Source: Chloroflexota bacterium
GTDB taxonomy: Bacteria; Chloroflexota; Chloroflexia; Thermomicrobiales; UBA6265
DNA length: 41,257 nucleotides
NCBI GenBank assembly: GCA_023389575.1
Contig: JAEWEG010000057.1
Location: forward strand, 1 to 41,257
Direction of reading: 5' to 3'
Shown here: piece after piece, positions 1-7,475 of the stretch
Layout of the letters: each line of letters starts with the position of its first letter
Numbering within the stretch: position 1 is the stretch's first letter
The notes under the pieces: model-generated
Databases searched by the model: none
Seen by the model: only the letters and a program-made list of their open reading frames with translations
What the model was told of the DNA's origin: nothing
Translations under genes and position numbers: made by a program

Positions 1-230
1 TAGGCGTCCATTTCCATTCCGGTGCCGAACTGCCGGGCGAGGATCACTTCGCGGGCCAGGCCGAGAACCCGGCTGAGCACGAACGACATCGCGACGATGA
101 TCGCGCTCCGGGCGAGGCCACCCGCCATCGACGGCGCGCTGGCGCTCGTGGATGGGGTCGGTTCCTCGATCGGTTCGTCTTCTATGGAGAGTGGGTGATC
201 CAGGTTGAAAACCTGCGAGGCCTGACTCAT
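1..230 (-). CDS. murJ: MurJ/MviN lipid II flippase, N-terminal part (cut by window edge)
   Basis: Reading leftward from the ATG at 230 gives about 76 residues with no stop before the window edge, so the gene is partial at its 3' end. After a hydrophilic, Ser/Pro/Glu-rich leader of about 38 residues comes the family start: GLARSAIIVAMSFVLSRVLG followed by LAREVILARQFGTG and MDAY. This is the first transmembrane segment and the SRxxGxxRE-type motif of MurJ/MviN, the MOP-superfamily transporter that flips lipid II across the inner membrane for peptidoglycan synthesis. The extended hydrophilic N-terminus is longer than in E. coli MurJ. No Shine-Dalgarno is visible; a CATAAT box sits 7 nt before the ATG, which suggests a leaderless mRNA. 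The family call is strong; the rest of the protein cannot be seen. Confidence 0.85.
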   Translation of the reverse strand, partial: MSQASQVFNLDHPLSIEDEPIEEPTPSTSASAPSMAGGLARSAIIVAMSFVLSRVLGLAREVILARQFGTGMEMDA

Positions 231-237
231 GCCGTGG

Positions 238-243
238 ATTATG
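238..243 (-). promoter_or_regulatory. Probable -10 box of murJ (leaderless start)
   Basis: On the minus strand CATAAT ends 7 nt before the murJ ATG. No purine-rich ribosome-binding site is present between them. A start point 6-8 nt after the box would fall on or next to the ATG. No convincing -35 element is seen. Confidence 0.4.
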
Positions 244-360
244 CCATCTAACCCGCCACCGGCGCGTTATTCCGACAATGAGCCGCCAGTTCAGGGAATT
301 CCGCCTCGGTTGGCGGGCTTGCCACCACGCCCCTGAAGCATGCGAAATGGCATCGAAAGA

Positions 361-369
361 TGGTATCAT
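361..369 (+). promoter_or_regulatory. Extended -10 promoter of rpsT
   Basis: TGG followed by TATCAT matches an extended -10 element (TGnTATnnT). The -35 region is poor, as is usual for this class. It would give an rpsT leader of roughly 90 nt. Confidence 0.45.
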
Positions 370-373
370 TCCG

Positions 374-399
374 TGGTTGCCCGCCCACCGGGCCATTTT
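374..399 (+). terminator. Possible attenuator hairpin in the rpsT leader
   Basis: GCCCG (379-383) and CGGGC (389-393) can form a 5-bp stem with a 5-nt loop, with weaker flanking pairing, directly followed by TTTT (396-399). It lies between the predicted promoter and the rpsT start, so it could terminate transcription early. The stem is short, so this remains a candidate. Confidence 0.3.
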
Positions 400-468
400 C
401 GTGTACTTGACATGACCGCGTTCGACCCGGATCACCGGCGAACCGCGATGATCCGAGGAAGGTTCAAC

Positions 469-735
469 TTGGCTAACAGCAAGTCCGCCCGCAAGCGCAT
501 TCTCGTCAACGAGCGCCGCCGCCTGAGCAACCGCCCGTTCCGTTCCGCCGCCCGCACCTACGTGAAGAAGGCCGAGCTCGCCATTGCCTCCGGTGACAAG
601 GAAGCCGCCCAGGCCGCCGTGCTCACCGCCACCAGCACGCTCGACCGCGTCGTTTCCAAGGGCGTCATTCACCCGAACAACGCCGCCCGACGCAAGTCCC
701 GGCTGATGAAGAAGTTCAACGCCCTAGGCGCGTAG
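469..735 (+). CDS. rpsT: 30S ribosomal protein bS20
   Basis: Small basic protein of 88 residues. It binds 16S rRNA early in 30S assembly. The N-terminus LANSKSARKRILVNERRR matches the bS20 signature (MANxKSAxKRxRxxERRR), and the helical, Lys/Arg-rich body ends in ARRKSRLMKKFNAL, typical of the family. The start is set at the TTG at 469 because GAGGAAGG (455-462) lies 6 nt upstream and the family consensus begins exactly here; an upstream in-frame ATG at 340 would add about 43 unrelated residues. It has its own promoter and terminator and is monocistronic. Divergent murJ lies to its left; bS20 next to murJ is common in bacteria. Confidence 0.95.
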   Translation: MANSKSARKRILVNERRRLSNRPFRSAARTYVKKAELAIASGDKEAAQAAVLTATSTLDRVVSKGVIHPNNAARRKSRLMKKFNALGA

Positions 736-762
736 GACGCTTCACTCAATCCAGTAAACAGG

Positions 763-806
763 AAATGCCGCCTCCTAGGTCCAATAATGGACCGGGGCGG
801 CATTTT
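763..806 (+). terminator. Rho-independent terminator of rpsT
   Basis: AAATGCCGCC (763-772) pairs perfectly with GGCGGCATTT (796-805). An inner stem GGTCC/GGACC (778-782/789-793) extends it, and the distal arm ends in TTTT. It starts 28 nt after the rpsT stop. Confidence 0.85.
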
Positions 807-862
807 CGCGTCCTGATTACCTGGCTCGTTTCGACTTTGCCTCCAGTTGAACAGGACACCAC

Positions 863-1285
863 ATGCACATCAGCGCCAGCGTCCGCAACGGCCACCACCA
901 GCACGAGATCGCGTTGTCGACCAACGATTCCCCGCACCAACTCTCGATCGCGTCCGGGCCGACGGGATTCGGGTCCAGCGTCAACGGTGGGGAACTGCTC
1001 TTCCTGGCGCTCGCGACCTGCTACTGCAACGACATCTACCGCGAGGCGGCCAAACGCGGGATCGAAGTGGAGCACGTCGAGGTGACGGTGGACGGAAAGT
1101 TCGGCCAGGCGGGCGATCCCGCGACGAACGTCAGGTACCACGCCTCGGTCAGGGCACGGGCAAGCGAGGTCGAAATCCACGACCTTATCCGCCATACCGA
1201 CACGGTGGCGGAGATCCAGAACACGCTCAGGAGTTCAACGCCGGTCACGCTGGAGGGCATCGAGGCGATATCGATCGAAGGGTAG
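863..1285 (+). CDS. OsmC/Ohr-fold family protein
   Basis: Protein of 140 residues with the OsmC-like fold signature: a substrate-facing strand segment, then GGELLFLALATCYCNDIYREA (about 42-62) and the following VEHVEVTVDGKF strand. Classical OsmC and Ohr are thiol peroxidases using two cysteines, one in the long helix and one about 60 residues later. Here the only cysteines are Cys53 and Cys55 (TCYC), both in the helix, and none is found in the C-terminal half, so peroxidase chemistry by the usual disulfide is doubtful. A weak AGGA lies 8 nt before the ATG. It runs convergent to holA with an 18-bp gap. Family membership is secure; substrate is unknown. Confidence 0.8.
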   Translation: MHISASVRNGHHQHEIALSTNDSPHQLSIASGPTGFGSSVNGGELLFLALATCYCNDIYREAAKRGIEVEHVEVTVDGKFGQAGDPATNVRYHASVRARASEVEIHDLIRHTDTVAEIQNTLRSSTPVTLEGIEAISIEG

Positions 1286-1302
1286 TTGGACCTGAGCGGC
1301 GA

Positions 1303-2298
1303 TCAGGCGGCGCGCAAGCCAGCGATCCGGGCCAGCGCCGTGTACAACGCGTCGACCGGGTTGCGAAGCTCGCCGGTCTTCATTTGGCGGTCGACCTCCT
1401 CCAGGACCCGGACGACGCGAGGCGCGAAGTTGGCTGGCTGCTCCCGCACCGAACGGGAAATGGAGGTCATCCGGTTGGCGTTCGGCAGTTTCAACTCCCG
1501 GCCAACCTCGACCGGATCGCGCCGCTCCGCCTTCACCATCACCGCCGCCAGTTCCACCGATCCAGCCAGTTGGGCGAAGAGCTTGTACGGGTCCTCGCCA
1601 GCGGCAAGCAGGCGATCCAGCTCCCCAACCGCCTTGCGCAGGTTGCCCGAGGCGGCCGCGTCGATGAAGGCGAACACCTGGTCGTTGTCGCCCTGCGCTA
1701 TCAACTTCTGGATGTGCCACTCACTGACCGCGTCAGGATGGGCGGCCGTCACCAGCTTGTCGACCTCGTTGCCAAGCGCTTCCATGTCGGGTGGCCGGTC
1801 GAAGGCGGGGTTTCTGCCTTTTTGGCTCCATGACGTGGGGTACAGCGTGCGAGCAAGGGTCTGGGCCACGTTTCGCTCGATCTTGCCGCCTGAACGCTTG
1901 CCCCTGGCGACGATCCATTCCACCAGGTCGCGGCCTCGTGGCGGATCGCAAGGGACCACCTCCGCGTTCGCGGGAAGCCCCTTCTTGATGGCGGCGGGGA
2001 CGGTCAACACGGCGGGATCGGACAGGATCAGGGTCGAGCCGTCCGGCACGCCCCCGAGCAAGGACTTCCATTCGGCAGCATCGCTCTTCGAAAAACGTGA
2101 AATCAGGTTCTCGACCACGATCGTGCGGCCAGCGGTAAAGAACCCGACGCTGGCCACCGCCATCAGCACGTCCTGGAGCGAGACCGTGGAGCCATCGAGC
2201 CACGAGGTGTTCTGGCCCTCGGGATCGCTGGACGCCGCTCGCGCCCTCGCGGCCGCTTTCGCCATCGAGTGATCGGGCCCCAGGATAACGTGAATCAT
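1303..2298 (-). CDS. holA: DNA polymerase III subunit delta
   Basis: Protein of 331 residues, the usual HolA length. HolA is the wrench subunit of the clamp loader: it opens the beta sliding clamp during loading. Visible features are the N-terminal Rossmann-like domain beginning IHVILGPDHSMAK (a degenerate, non-functional P-loop, as expected for delta), the conserved segment GRTIVVENLISRF, SDPAVLTVPAAIKKG, then the helical middle domain (VDKLVTAAHPDAVSEWHIQKL) and the C-terminal collar domain with LDRLLAAGEDPYKLFAQL. ATG start at 2298. The gene is convergent with the OsmC gene and divergent from the ketoacyl synthase genes across a 400-bp intergenic region. Sequence divergence is typical of delta subunits, so the call rests on domain order and motifs. 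Confidence 0.88.
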   Translation of the reverse strand: MIHVILGPDHSMAKAAARARAASSDPEGQNTSWLDGSTVSLQDVLMAVASVGFFTAGRTIVVENLISRFSKSDAAEWKSLLGGVPDGSTLILSDPAVLTVPAAIKKGLPANAEVVPCDPPRGRDLVEWIVARGKRSGGKIERNVAQTLARTLYPTSWSQKGRNPAFDRPPDMEALGNEVDKLVTAAHPDAVSEWHIQKLIAQGDNDQVFAFIDAAASGNLRKAVGELDRLLAAGEDPYKLFAQLAGSVELAAVMVKAERRDPVEVGRELKLPNANRMTSISRSVREQPANFAPRVVRVLEEVDRQMKTGELRNPVDALYTALARIAGLRAA

Positions 2299-2698
2299 GG
2301 CGTCGACACCCCACGAGAGACCGAACGTACAGTCTGTTTATGATGCATTGAATTTGTCTGGAAGGGAAGGCCAGACCTTGCGATGCCCAGCGCGATGGGG
2401 AACCTTGAACCTGCACTAGCAGGTGGGTGCCGCGGACCATCACGGAACACGTCCCGTGATCGAGCAGCTCCCGGTTCCGAGAGAGTTGGCTCAAGACCAC
2501 ATCAAGCGCCAGGGCCACCGCAGGCCCAGCCGAGCCGAGAGCGTAGCACGATCCAACCCGCGCTTCAACCAACGGTGCCCCGGTGTCACCCGGGCCGGAA
2601 GACCTCATGTACACTGCCATCCATACGGTCAACGCGACCAACATCCACGCACCTCCGCCAGGCCCACAGCGGCCTCATGCACGAAAAGGCATCGCTTC
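2299..2698. other. 400-bp intergenic region rich in inverted repeats
   Basis: No convincing gene. It separates divergent holA and the ketoacyl synthase pair. It contains several strong hairpins: GTCTGG/CCAGAC near 2356-2377, ACCTGC/GCAGGT at 2409-2424, ATCACGG/CCGTGAT at 2439-2460 with an 8-nt loop, and CCCGG/CCGGG near 2579-2594. A TATGAT box at about 2340 and a TACACT box at about 2610 could serve rightward transcription, but neither has a good -35. If transcription starts at the former, the leader of the ketoacyl synthase operon is about 350 nt and highly structured. Confidence 0.5.
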
Positions 2699-3970
2699 AT
2701 GGGCGCTTCGCCACAGGAACATTCCCGTACCCGCCGGGTGGTCGTCACCGGTACCGGCGGCCTCTGCTCGGTTGGCAACTCGACCGGCGAGATCTGGACC
2801 GCCATCGCGGCGGGCAAGTCGGGCATCGCCCCGATCACCCGGTTCGACGCCGAAGGCTTCGAAACCCGGTTCGCCGGCGAGGTGAAGGATTTCGATCCCG
2901 CCACCGCCATCGGCCGCAAGGAAAGCCGCCGGATGGACCGCTACACCCAGCTTTCGGTGGCTGCCACCCGGGAGGCGGTCCGCATGTCGGGGTTGGATAT
3001 CGAGTCCATGGCATCCAGGGTCGGCGTGCTGGTCGGCACCGGCATGGGTGGCATGGAGACCTTCGAGGCGGGCACGGAAACCCTGCTCACCAGTGGCCCC
3101 AAGCGCATCTCCCCATTCTTCGTGCCGATGATGCTGCCGAACATGGCCAGCGGCACCGTCTCGATTGACATCGGCGCCAAAGGCCCGAACTTCGGCACCG
3201 TCTCGGCCTGCGCCAGTTCGGCCCACGCCATCGGCGAGGCCACCCTGATGATCCGCAACGGCATCGCCGACGCCATGATCGCCGGCGGTGGCGAAGCGGC
3301 TGTCACCCGCATGGGCATCGCCGGGTTCAACGCCATGGGCGCGCTGTCCACCCGCAACGACGACCCCCAGGCAGCCAGCCGCCCGTTCGACCTCGACCGC
3401 GACGGGTTCGTGCTGGCCGAGGGAGCGGCCGTGCTCCTGCTCGAGGAGCGTGAGCACGCAATCGCCCGGGGCGCCACCATCCTGGCCGAGGTGATCGGGT
3501 ACGGCACCACCGACGACGCCAACCACATGGTCCAGCCCGCTCCAGGCGGCGAGGGCGCGGCCCGCGCCATGAACCTGGCCCTGGCCGATGCCGGGATCGA
3601 AAGCACGGCCGTCGACTACATCAACGCCCATGGCACCTCCACCCAGCTCAACGAGAAGCTCGAGACTCAGGCCGTGCAGCGCGTGTTTGGCGATCGGGCG
3701 AGTTCGGTCCCGATCAGCTCGACCAAGTCGATGACGGGCCACCTGCTCGGCGCGGCTGGCTCGCTCGAAGCGCTGATCACCATCGCGGCGATGAAGGATG
3801 GCCTTCTGCCGCCAACCATCAACCAGCAGACACTTGATCCCGATTGCGCGCTCGACACGATCCCAAACACCGCTCGACCGGCGGAGATCAACGTCGCGAT
3901 GTCCAACTCGATGGGATTCGGGGGACATAACGTATCGCTCATCCTGGCCAGCGCCGGACGCGCCTCGTGA
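2699..3970 (+). CDS. fabF: Beta-ketoacyl-ACP synthase II (catalytically intact)
   Basis: Condensing enzyme of 423 residues that extends acyl-ACP with malonyl-ACP in fatty acid synthesis. The thiolase fold is complete: N-terminal RRVVVTGTGGLCSVGN, catalytic cysteine in SACASSAHAIGEA (Cys171, codon 3209-3211), and the two active-site histidines in NAHGTST (His311) and KSMTGHLLGAAG (His348), with the gating GFGG near the C-terminus. The start chosen is the ATG at 2699 because the conserved fold begins 14 residues later and GAAAAGG lies about 10 nt upstream; longer in-frame extensions upstream look non-coding. Its stop overlaps the start of a second, altered ketoacyl synthase (GTGA), so the two are translationally coupled and probably form a heterodimer or mixed dimers. 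No acyl carrier protein gene is adjacent. Confidence 0.93.
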   Translation: MGASPQEHSRTRRVVVTGTGGLCSVGNSTGEIWTAIAAGKSGIAPITRFDAEGFETRFAGEVKDFDPATAIGRKESRRMDRYTQLSVAATREAVRMSGLDIESMASRVGVLVGTGMGGMETFEAGTETLLTSGPKRISPFFVPMMLPNMASGTVSIDIGAKGPNFGTVSACASSAHAIGEATLMIRNGIADAMIAGGGEAAVTRMGIAGFNAMGALSTRNDDPQAASRPFDLDRDGFVLAEGAAVLLLEEREHAIARGATILAEVIGYGTTDDANHMVQPAPGGEGAARAMNLALADAGIESTAVDYINAHGTSTQLNEKLETQAVQRVFGDRASSVPISSTKSMTGHLLGAAGSLEALITIAAMKDGLLPPTINQQTLDPDCALDTIPNTARPAEINVAMSNSMGFGGHNVSLILASAGRAS

Positions 3971-5235
3971 CGGGAGAAACGGGGAGTTCCAGCGGCACCG
4001 GTTCAACTAAACGCATCGCGATCACCGGATATGGAGCCATCTCCGCGCTCGGGATCGGCGCGTCCACGCTTCGACAAGGCATGGCCGCTGGCATCTCAGG
4101 CCTGAAACCCATCGAGCGGTTCGACACCACCGGCTACGACACGCGGTTCGCCGCCGAGATCACCGGCTTCGACCCGGCGACCGTGCTGGATCGCAAGCAG
4201 GCCCGGCGGATGGACCGGTTCACGCAGTTCGCCATGATCGCCGCCCGCGAGGCGGTGTCGAAGTCTGGCCTCGATATTTCCACGAACCCCGAGGGCACCG
4301 GCGTCGTGGTCGGAAGCGCCTTCGGTGGGGTGGAGACCTTCACCAGCACCGTCGAAACACTCCTGAAGTCCGGCCCCAGGCGCATCTCGCCGTTCGCCGT
4401 GCCAATGACCATCTCCAACATGGCCCCCGGCATGATCGCGATCGATCTCGACGCGAAGGGCCCGGCGTTCGCCTATGCCTCCGCCTTTGCCAGTTCGGCC
4501 AACGCCATCGGCGAGGCGATGCGGATGATCCAGCAGGGCCGGGCCACCGCCATGATCGCGGGAGGCGCGGAAGCGCCCATCACCGGTATCATGCTGGCGG
4601 GATTCTCCGCCATGCAATCGCTGTCCGAAAACAACGACGATCCGGCCGGTTCGGTGAAACCATTCGACCTGCACCGGGACGGCTGCGCGCTCGGCGAGGG
4701 CTCGGCCATGCTGGTGCTGGAAGACTGGAACCATGCGCTGGAGCGGGGCGCGACGATCATCGCGGAGCTGGCCGGCTACGGCTCAACCGCCGACGCCTAC
4801 CACGATGTGCAAATAGCGCCGGAAGGTGAGGGCCTCAGCCGCGCGATGCGGCTGGCGCTGGACGAATCGAGCCTGCGGCCGGGCGACATCGGCTACCTCA
4901 ATGCCCACGGCACCGGCACGCCCATGAACGACGCCTACGAGACGACCTCGATCAAGCACGTCTTCGGCGAGGCGGCGACATCGTTGCCGATCAGTTCCAC
5001 CAAATCGCGCACCGGCCACCTGCTGGGGGCGGCGGGCGCGCTGGAAGCGGTCATCTCGATCCAGGCGATGGAGGACAGCCTGTTGCCGTTCACCCTGAAC
5101 CTCTCCACCCCTGACCCGGAATGCGACCTGGACTATATCCCCGGCACGCCTCGCAAGAAGGCGGTGAATGCCGTGATGTCGAACTCGATGGGATTCGGCG
5201 GGCACAACGTGAGCCTGGTATTCACCAAAGCCTGA
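3967..5235 (+). CDS. FabF-like ketoacyl synthase with Cys-to-Phe active site (chain-length-factor-like)
   Basis: Protein of 422 residues, collinear with the preceding FabF over its full length. It keeps the thiolase fold, both active-site histidines (NAHGTGT, His314; KSRTGHLLGAAG, His351) and the GFGG gate. The nucleophilic cysteine is replaced by Phe174: where the partner has SACASSA this protein has SAFASSA, and the codon (4486-4488) is TTT. It therefore cannot form the acyl-enzyme. The reading frame is open and conserved, so this is not a decayed copy. By analogy with KS-beta/chain length factors of type II polyketide and aryl polyene systems, it may dimerise with the upstream KAS and shape the acyl pocket. 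That role is inferred; known chain length factors usually carry Gln or another residue here. GTG start overlaps the upstream stop by 4 nt. Confidence 0.85.
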   Translation: MTGETGSSSGTGSTKRIAITGYGAISALGIGASTLRQGMAAGISGLKPIERFDTTGYDTRFAAEITGFDPATVLDRKQARRMDRFTQFAMIAAREAVSKSGLDISTNPEGTGVVVGSAFGGVETFTSTVETLLKSGPRRISPFAVPMTISNMAPGMIAIDLDAKGPAFAYASAFASSANAIGEAMRMIQQGRATAMIAGGAEAPITGIMLAGFSAMQSLSENNDDPAGSVKPFDLHRDGCALGEGSAMLVLEDWNHALERGATIIAELAGYGSTADAYHDVQIAPEGEGLSRAMRLALDESSLRPGDIGYLNAHGTGTPMNDAYETTSIKHVFGEAATSLPISSTKSRTGHLLGAAGALEAVISIQAMEDSLLPFTLNLSTPDPECDLDYIPGTPRKKAVNAVMSNSMGFGGHNVSLVFTKA

Positions 5236-5243
5236 CGCGCCCG

Positions 5244-5801
5244 CTAGACCTGCGCCGATCGCATCGCCCGGAAGGCGAAGATCGCCGCGATCGCCGATGA
5301 GATGCCTCCGAGGTACAGGCCCCACGCCGCGCGGAACTCCTCGCGGCCGCTTGCGTCGGCGATCGAGTACCCGTTGAGGTACATCGCCGTCAGGACCACG
5401 GTAATCACGCCGGCAATGCTCGCCACCAGCGCGGTCAGCGCCTCGATATCGCCGTGACCCGGTCCGCGTCGCCACGCAATGAACATGGCGACCATCGCCA
5501 CCGCCGCGCACGGTATCAGGAAGATCCCGTCGGTCTCATAGCCTGGGACGTATTCCTCCGTCAGCCGCAACGATATATACCGAATCCACGGGCCGAACAC
5601 CGACGCCAGCGCGATCAGGCTCGCGACAAGCGTTCCCACCAGATCCAGGGGCCGAATCAGCGTTACCTCGACCGTTGAGTAACGGAGCGACGTGAGGTAG
5701 CTGTCGAACGCCCGGGTGTCCCCTTCGTCGCTGCCAGATCGCGTGGGGGGAGGCGCGATGTCCTTTTCGTTGGCTTCCGTGTGTTTGGCCGAATCAGACA
5801 C
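5244..5801 (-). CDS. Hypothetical four-helix membrane protein
   Basis: Protein of 185 residues with no family I recognise. The first 45 residues are hydrophilic and charged (Glu, Asp, Lys), then four hydrophobic segments follow: about 53-72 (LVGTLVASLIALASVFGPWI), 92-109 (IFLIPCAAVAMVAMFIAW), 121-142 (ALTALVASIAGVITVVLTAMYL) and 160-178 (AWGLYLGGISSAIAAIFAF). The start is a GTG with GAGAGGG upstream. It is convergent with the ketoacyl synthase pair (8-bp gap) and downstream of sigA on the same strand, but a strong hairpin after sigA suggests separate transcription. Confidence 0.7.
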   Translation of the reverse strand: MSDSAKHTEANEKDIAPPPTRSGSDEGDTRAFDSYLTSLRYSTVEVTLIRPLDLVGTLVASLIALASVFGPWIRYISLRLTEEYVPGYETDGIFLIPCAAVAMVAMFIAWRRGPGHGDIEALTALVASIAGVITVVLTAMYLNGYSIADASGREEFRAAWGLYLGGISSAIAAIFAFRAMRSAQV

Positions 5802-5905
5802 CCCAGGGACCCTCTCGTGAAATCACGTCATCTGGCGGAAGTGATCGCCTCCGCGCCGGTGCAATTCTACGCACGCGTCACCCGGAATGCTTCCCGGACA
5901 CGGCG

Positions 5906-5936
5906 ACGCCCGGACGCGAAGGTCGCGTCCGGGCGT
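5906..5936 (-). terminator. Hairpin terminator after sigA (no U-run)
   Basis: A perfect 13-bp stem, ACGCCCGGACGCG (5906-5918) with CGCGTCCGGGCGT (5924-5936), closes a 5-nt loop 28 nt beyond the sigA stop. Neither strand has a T-run after it, so it may act as a U-less terminator or an mRNA 3'-end stabiliser. Confidence 0.6.
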
Positions 5937-5964
5937 TGGCCAGTTTCGAGAGGGCGAACTCCCG

Positions 5965-7122
5965 TTAGTCCAGGTATCCCTGAAGGCGGGTGCTCGTGCC
6001 CGGGTGGCGCAGCTTGCGGAGCGCCTTCGCCTCTATCTGGCGGATTCGCTCGCGGGTGATGCCGAAGTCGCGGCCGACTTCCTCGAGCGTGCGGAAGCGG
6101 CCATCTTCCAGGCCGTACCGCAGCACGATGATCTTGCGTTCGCGGTCCGAAAGTTTGTCCAGCGCGTCGACGATCTGCGCCTTCAGCAACTGCTGGGCCG
6201 CCAGCTCGATCGGGGCGGGCATGGTGTCGTCTTCGATAAAGTCGCCGAGGAACGCATCGCCCTCGGTGCCGACCGGCGCCTCCAGCGAGACCGGGTGGCG
6301 GGCGACATCGAGCACCTGCCGAACCTTGTCGTCGGAGACGGCCATCGCGCGGGCGATCTCGACCTGGGTCGGCTCGCGCTCGAGAATCTGCTGAAGCCGG
6401 TGCGAGGTCTTCTTCACGCGGTTGATCGTTTCACCGACGTGAACCGGCAGGCGAATGGTGCGGCTCTGGTCAGAAATCGCGCGAGTGATCGCCTGGCGAA
6501 TCCACCAGGTGGCGTAGGTGCTGAACTTGAAGCCGCGATGGTAGTCGAACTTGTCGGTGGCTTTCATCAGGCCGATGTTGCCTTCCTGGATCAGGTCCAG
6601 GAACGACAGGCCGCGTCCGCCGTATTTCTTGGCGACGCTCACCACCAGCCGCAGGTTGGCCTGGATCAAGTGCGCCCGGGCATCGAGCCCGTCCTGCACG
6701 TCCGCCTCCAGCGACCACTTGTCCTCGGGGCTCGTCGACCGGTCGGCCAGCCGGGCTTCGGCGGCCTTGCCGCGCTCCATCCGGGTCGCCAGCCAGACTT
6801 CCTCCTGCATGGTCAGCAGGTCGGTCTCGCCGATTTCATGAAGGTACATGCGTACCGAGTCACCCACGCCGGACACGAACGGGTCCTCGGCGGGAGCGGA
6901 GACAGCCGATTCGGCGCGCCCTCCCCGTGTGCGCGCCGCTGGTGCTGGCGTGGCGGGGGCGGCTGGCTTCTGGTCCAGCACCTCGATCCCCTGCGCCACC
7001 AGCGCGGAATACAGTTCTTCCAGCGAATCCATCTGTTCCTCGGCGTTCGGGAACATGTCGATGATCTCGTCAGAGAGCAGGTACCCCTGGTCCTTCCCCT
7101 TTTCGAGCAGACTGGCGATCAT
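5965..7122 (-). CDS. sigA: Primary RNA polymerase sigma factor (RpoD/SigA, sigma-70)
   Basis: Protein of 385 residues that directs RNA polymerase to housekeeping promoters. Region 1.1 is present at the N-terminus (SLLEKGKDQGYLLSDEI), followed by a Pro/Ala-rich linker (about 55-80). Region 1.2 is DSVRMYLHEIGETDLLT; region 2 contains NLRLVVSVAKKY and the -10-melting helix FKFSTYATWWIRQAITRAI; region 3 is HVGETINRVKK; region 4.2, the -35 reader, is TLEEVGRDFGITRERIRQIE. Start set at the ATG at 7122 because AAGGTGGAG lies 8 nt upstream; an in-frame GTG 3 codons earlier is less likely. A TTGAAA-17-TACACT promoter lies about 270 nt upstream, giving a long leader. Divergent from yebC. Confidence 0.95.
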   Translation of the reverse strand: MIASLLEKGKDQGYLLSDEIIDMFPNAEEQMDSLEELYSALVAQGIEVLDQKPAAPATPAPAARTRGGRAESAVSAPAEDPFVSGVGDSVRMYLHEIGETDLLTMQEEVWLATRMERGKAAEARLADRSTSPEDKWSLEADVQDGLDARAHLIQANLRLVVSVAKKYGGRGLSFLDLIQEGNIGLMKATDKFDYHRGFKFSTYATWWIRQAITRAISDQSRTIRLPVHVGETINRVKKTSHRLQQILEREPTQVEIARAMAVSDDKVRQVLDVARHPVSLEAPVGTEGDAFLGDFIEDDTMPAPIELAAQQLLKAQIVDALDKLSDRERKIIVLRYGLEDGRFRTLEEVGRDFGITRERIRQIEAKALRKLRHPGTSTRLQGYLD

Positions 7123-7393
7123 TGAGTTGACTCCACCTTGCGGGCATGCCGCGCACCCCAGCCGGGCGCGTTGCACTTAAGGAAAGATCGCGTAACCGAC
7201 TATTCAGGCTCCAGCGCCTGCTGGCCAAGCGGAATCACATCAGTGGGAACACCGCCTCGACTCACTGTTTCTGGCTAAACAAATGCCCAACGCTCTACGC
7301 GTCGGGCGGCGCAATCATTGTTCTCTCGGCGTTGGACAACAGTGGCTGCGCATGTTGGCCTCGTTCTTCAGTGAGCGTCCATTACTTGCGACC

Positions 7394-7422
7394 AGTGTAT
7401 CCCGATGCAAAGCTGGTTTCAA
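7394..7422 (-). promoter_or_regulatory. Sigma-A promoter of sigA
   Basis: On the minus strand TTGAAA (7417-7422) and TACACT (7394-7399) are separated by exactly 17 nt. The predicted start point is near 7387, about 265 nt before the sigA ATG. Confidence 0.6.
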
Positions 7423-7475
7423 GCGAATGTATACAATCATCAGGTTATCGAGATTCCGGGATCGAAAAGGTGCGA

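Noticed and set aside
412..417. TTGACA upstream of rpsT as -35 box
   Set aside because: No -10 element lies 16-18 nt downstream; the extended -10 at 361-369 is the better promoter.
2421..2460. T-box-like motif (GGTGGGTGCCGCGG followed by CGTCC)
   Set aside because: Close to the T-box consensus but with altered order in the UGGN bulge, no room for stem I and specifier loop upstream, and the next gene (ketoacyl synthase, about 240 nt away) is not a T-box target.
2351..2590. 6S, SRP, tmRNA or RNase P RNA in the large intergenic region
   Set aside because: The conserved motifs of each family were looked for on both strands and not found; only generic hairpins are present.
2675..4006. Long open frames antisense to the ketoacyl synthases, alanine racemase, nnrD and UPF0182 genes
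   Set aside because: They are side effects of GC-rich third codon positions; their translations are Arg/Gly/His-rich and match no fold, while the sense frames match known families end to end.
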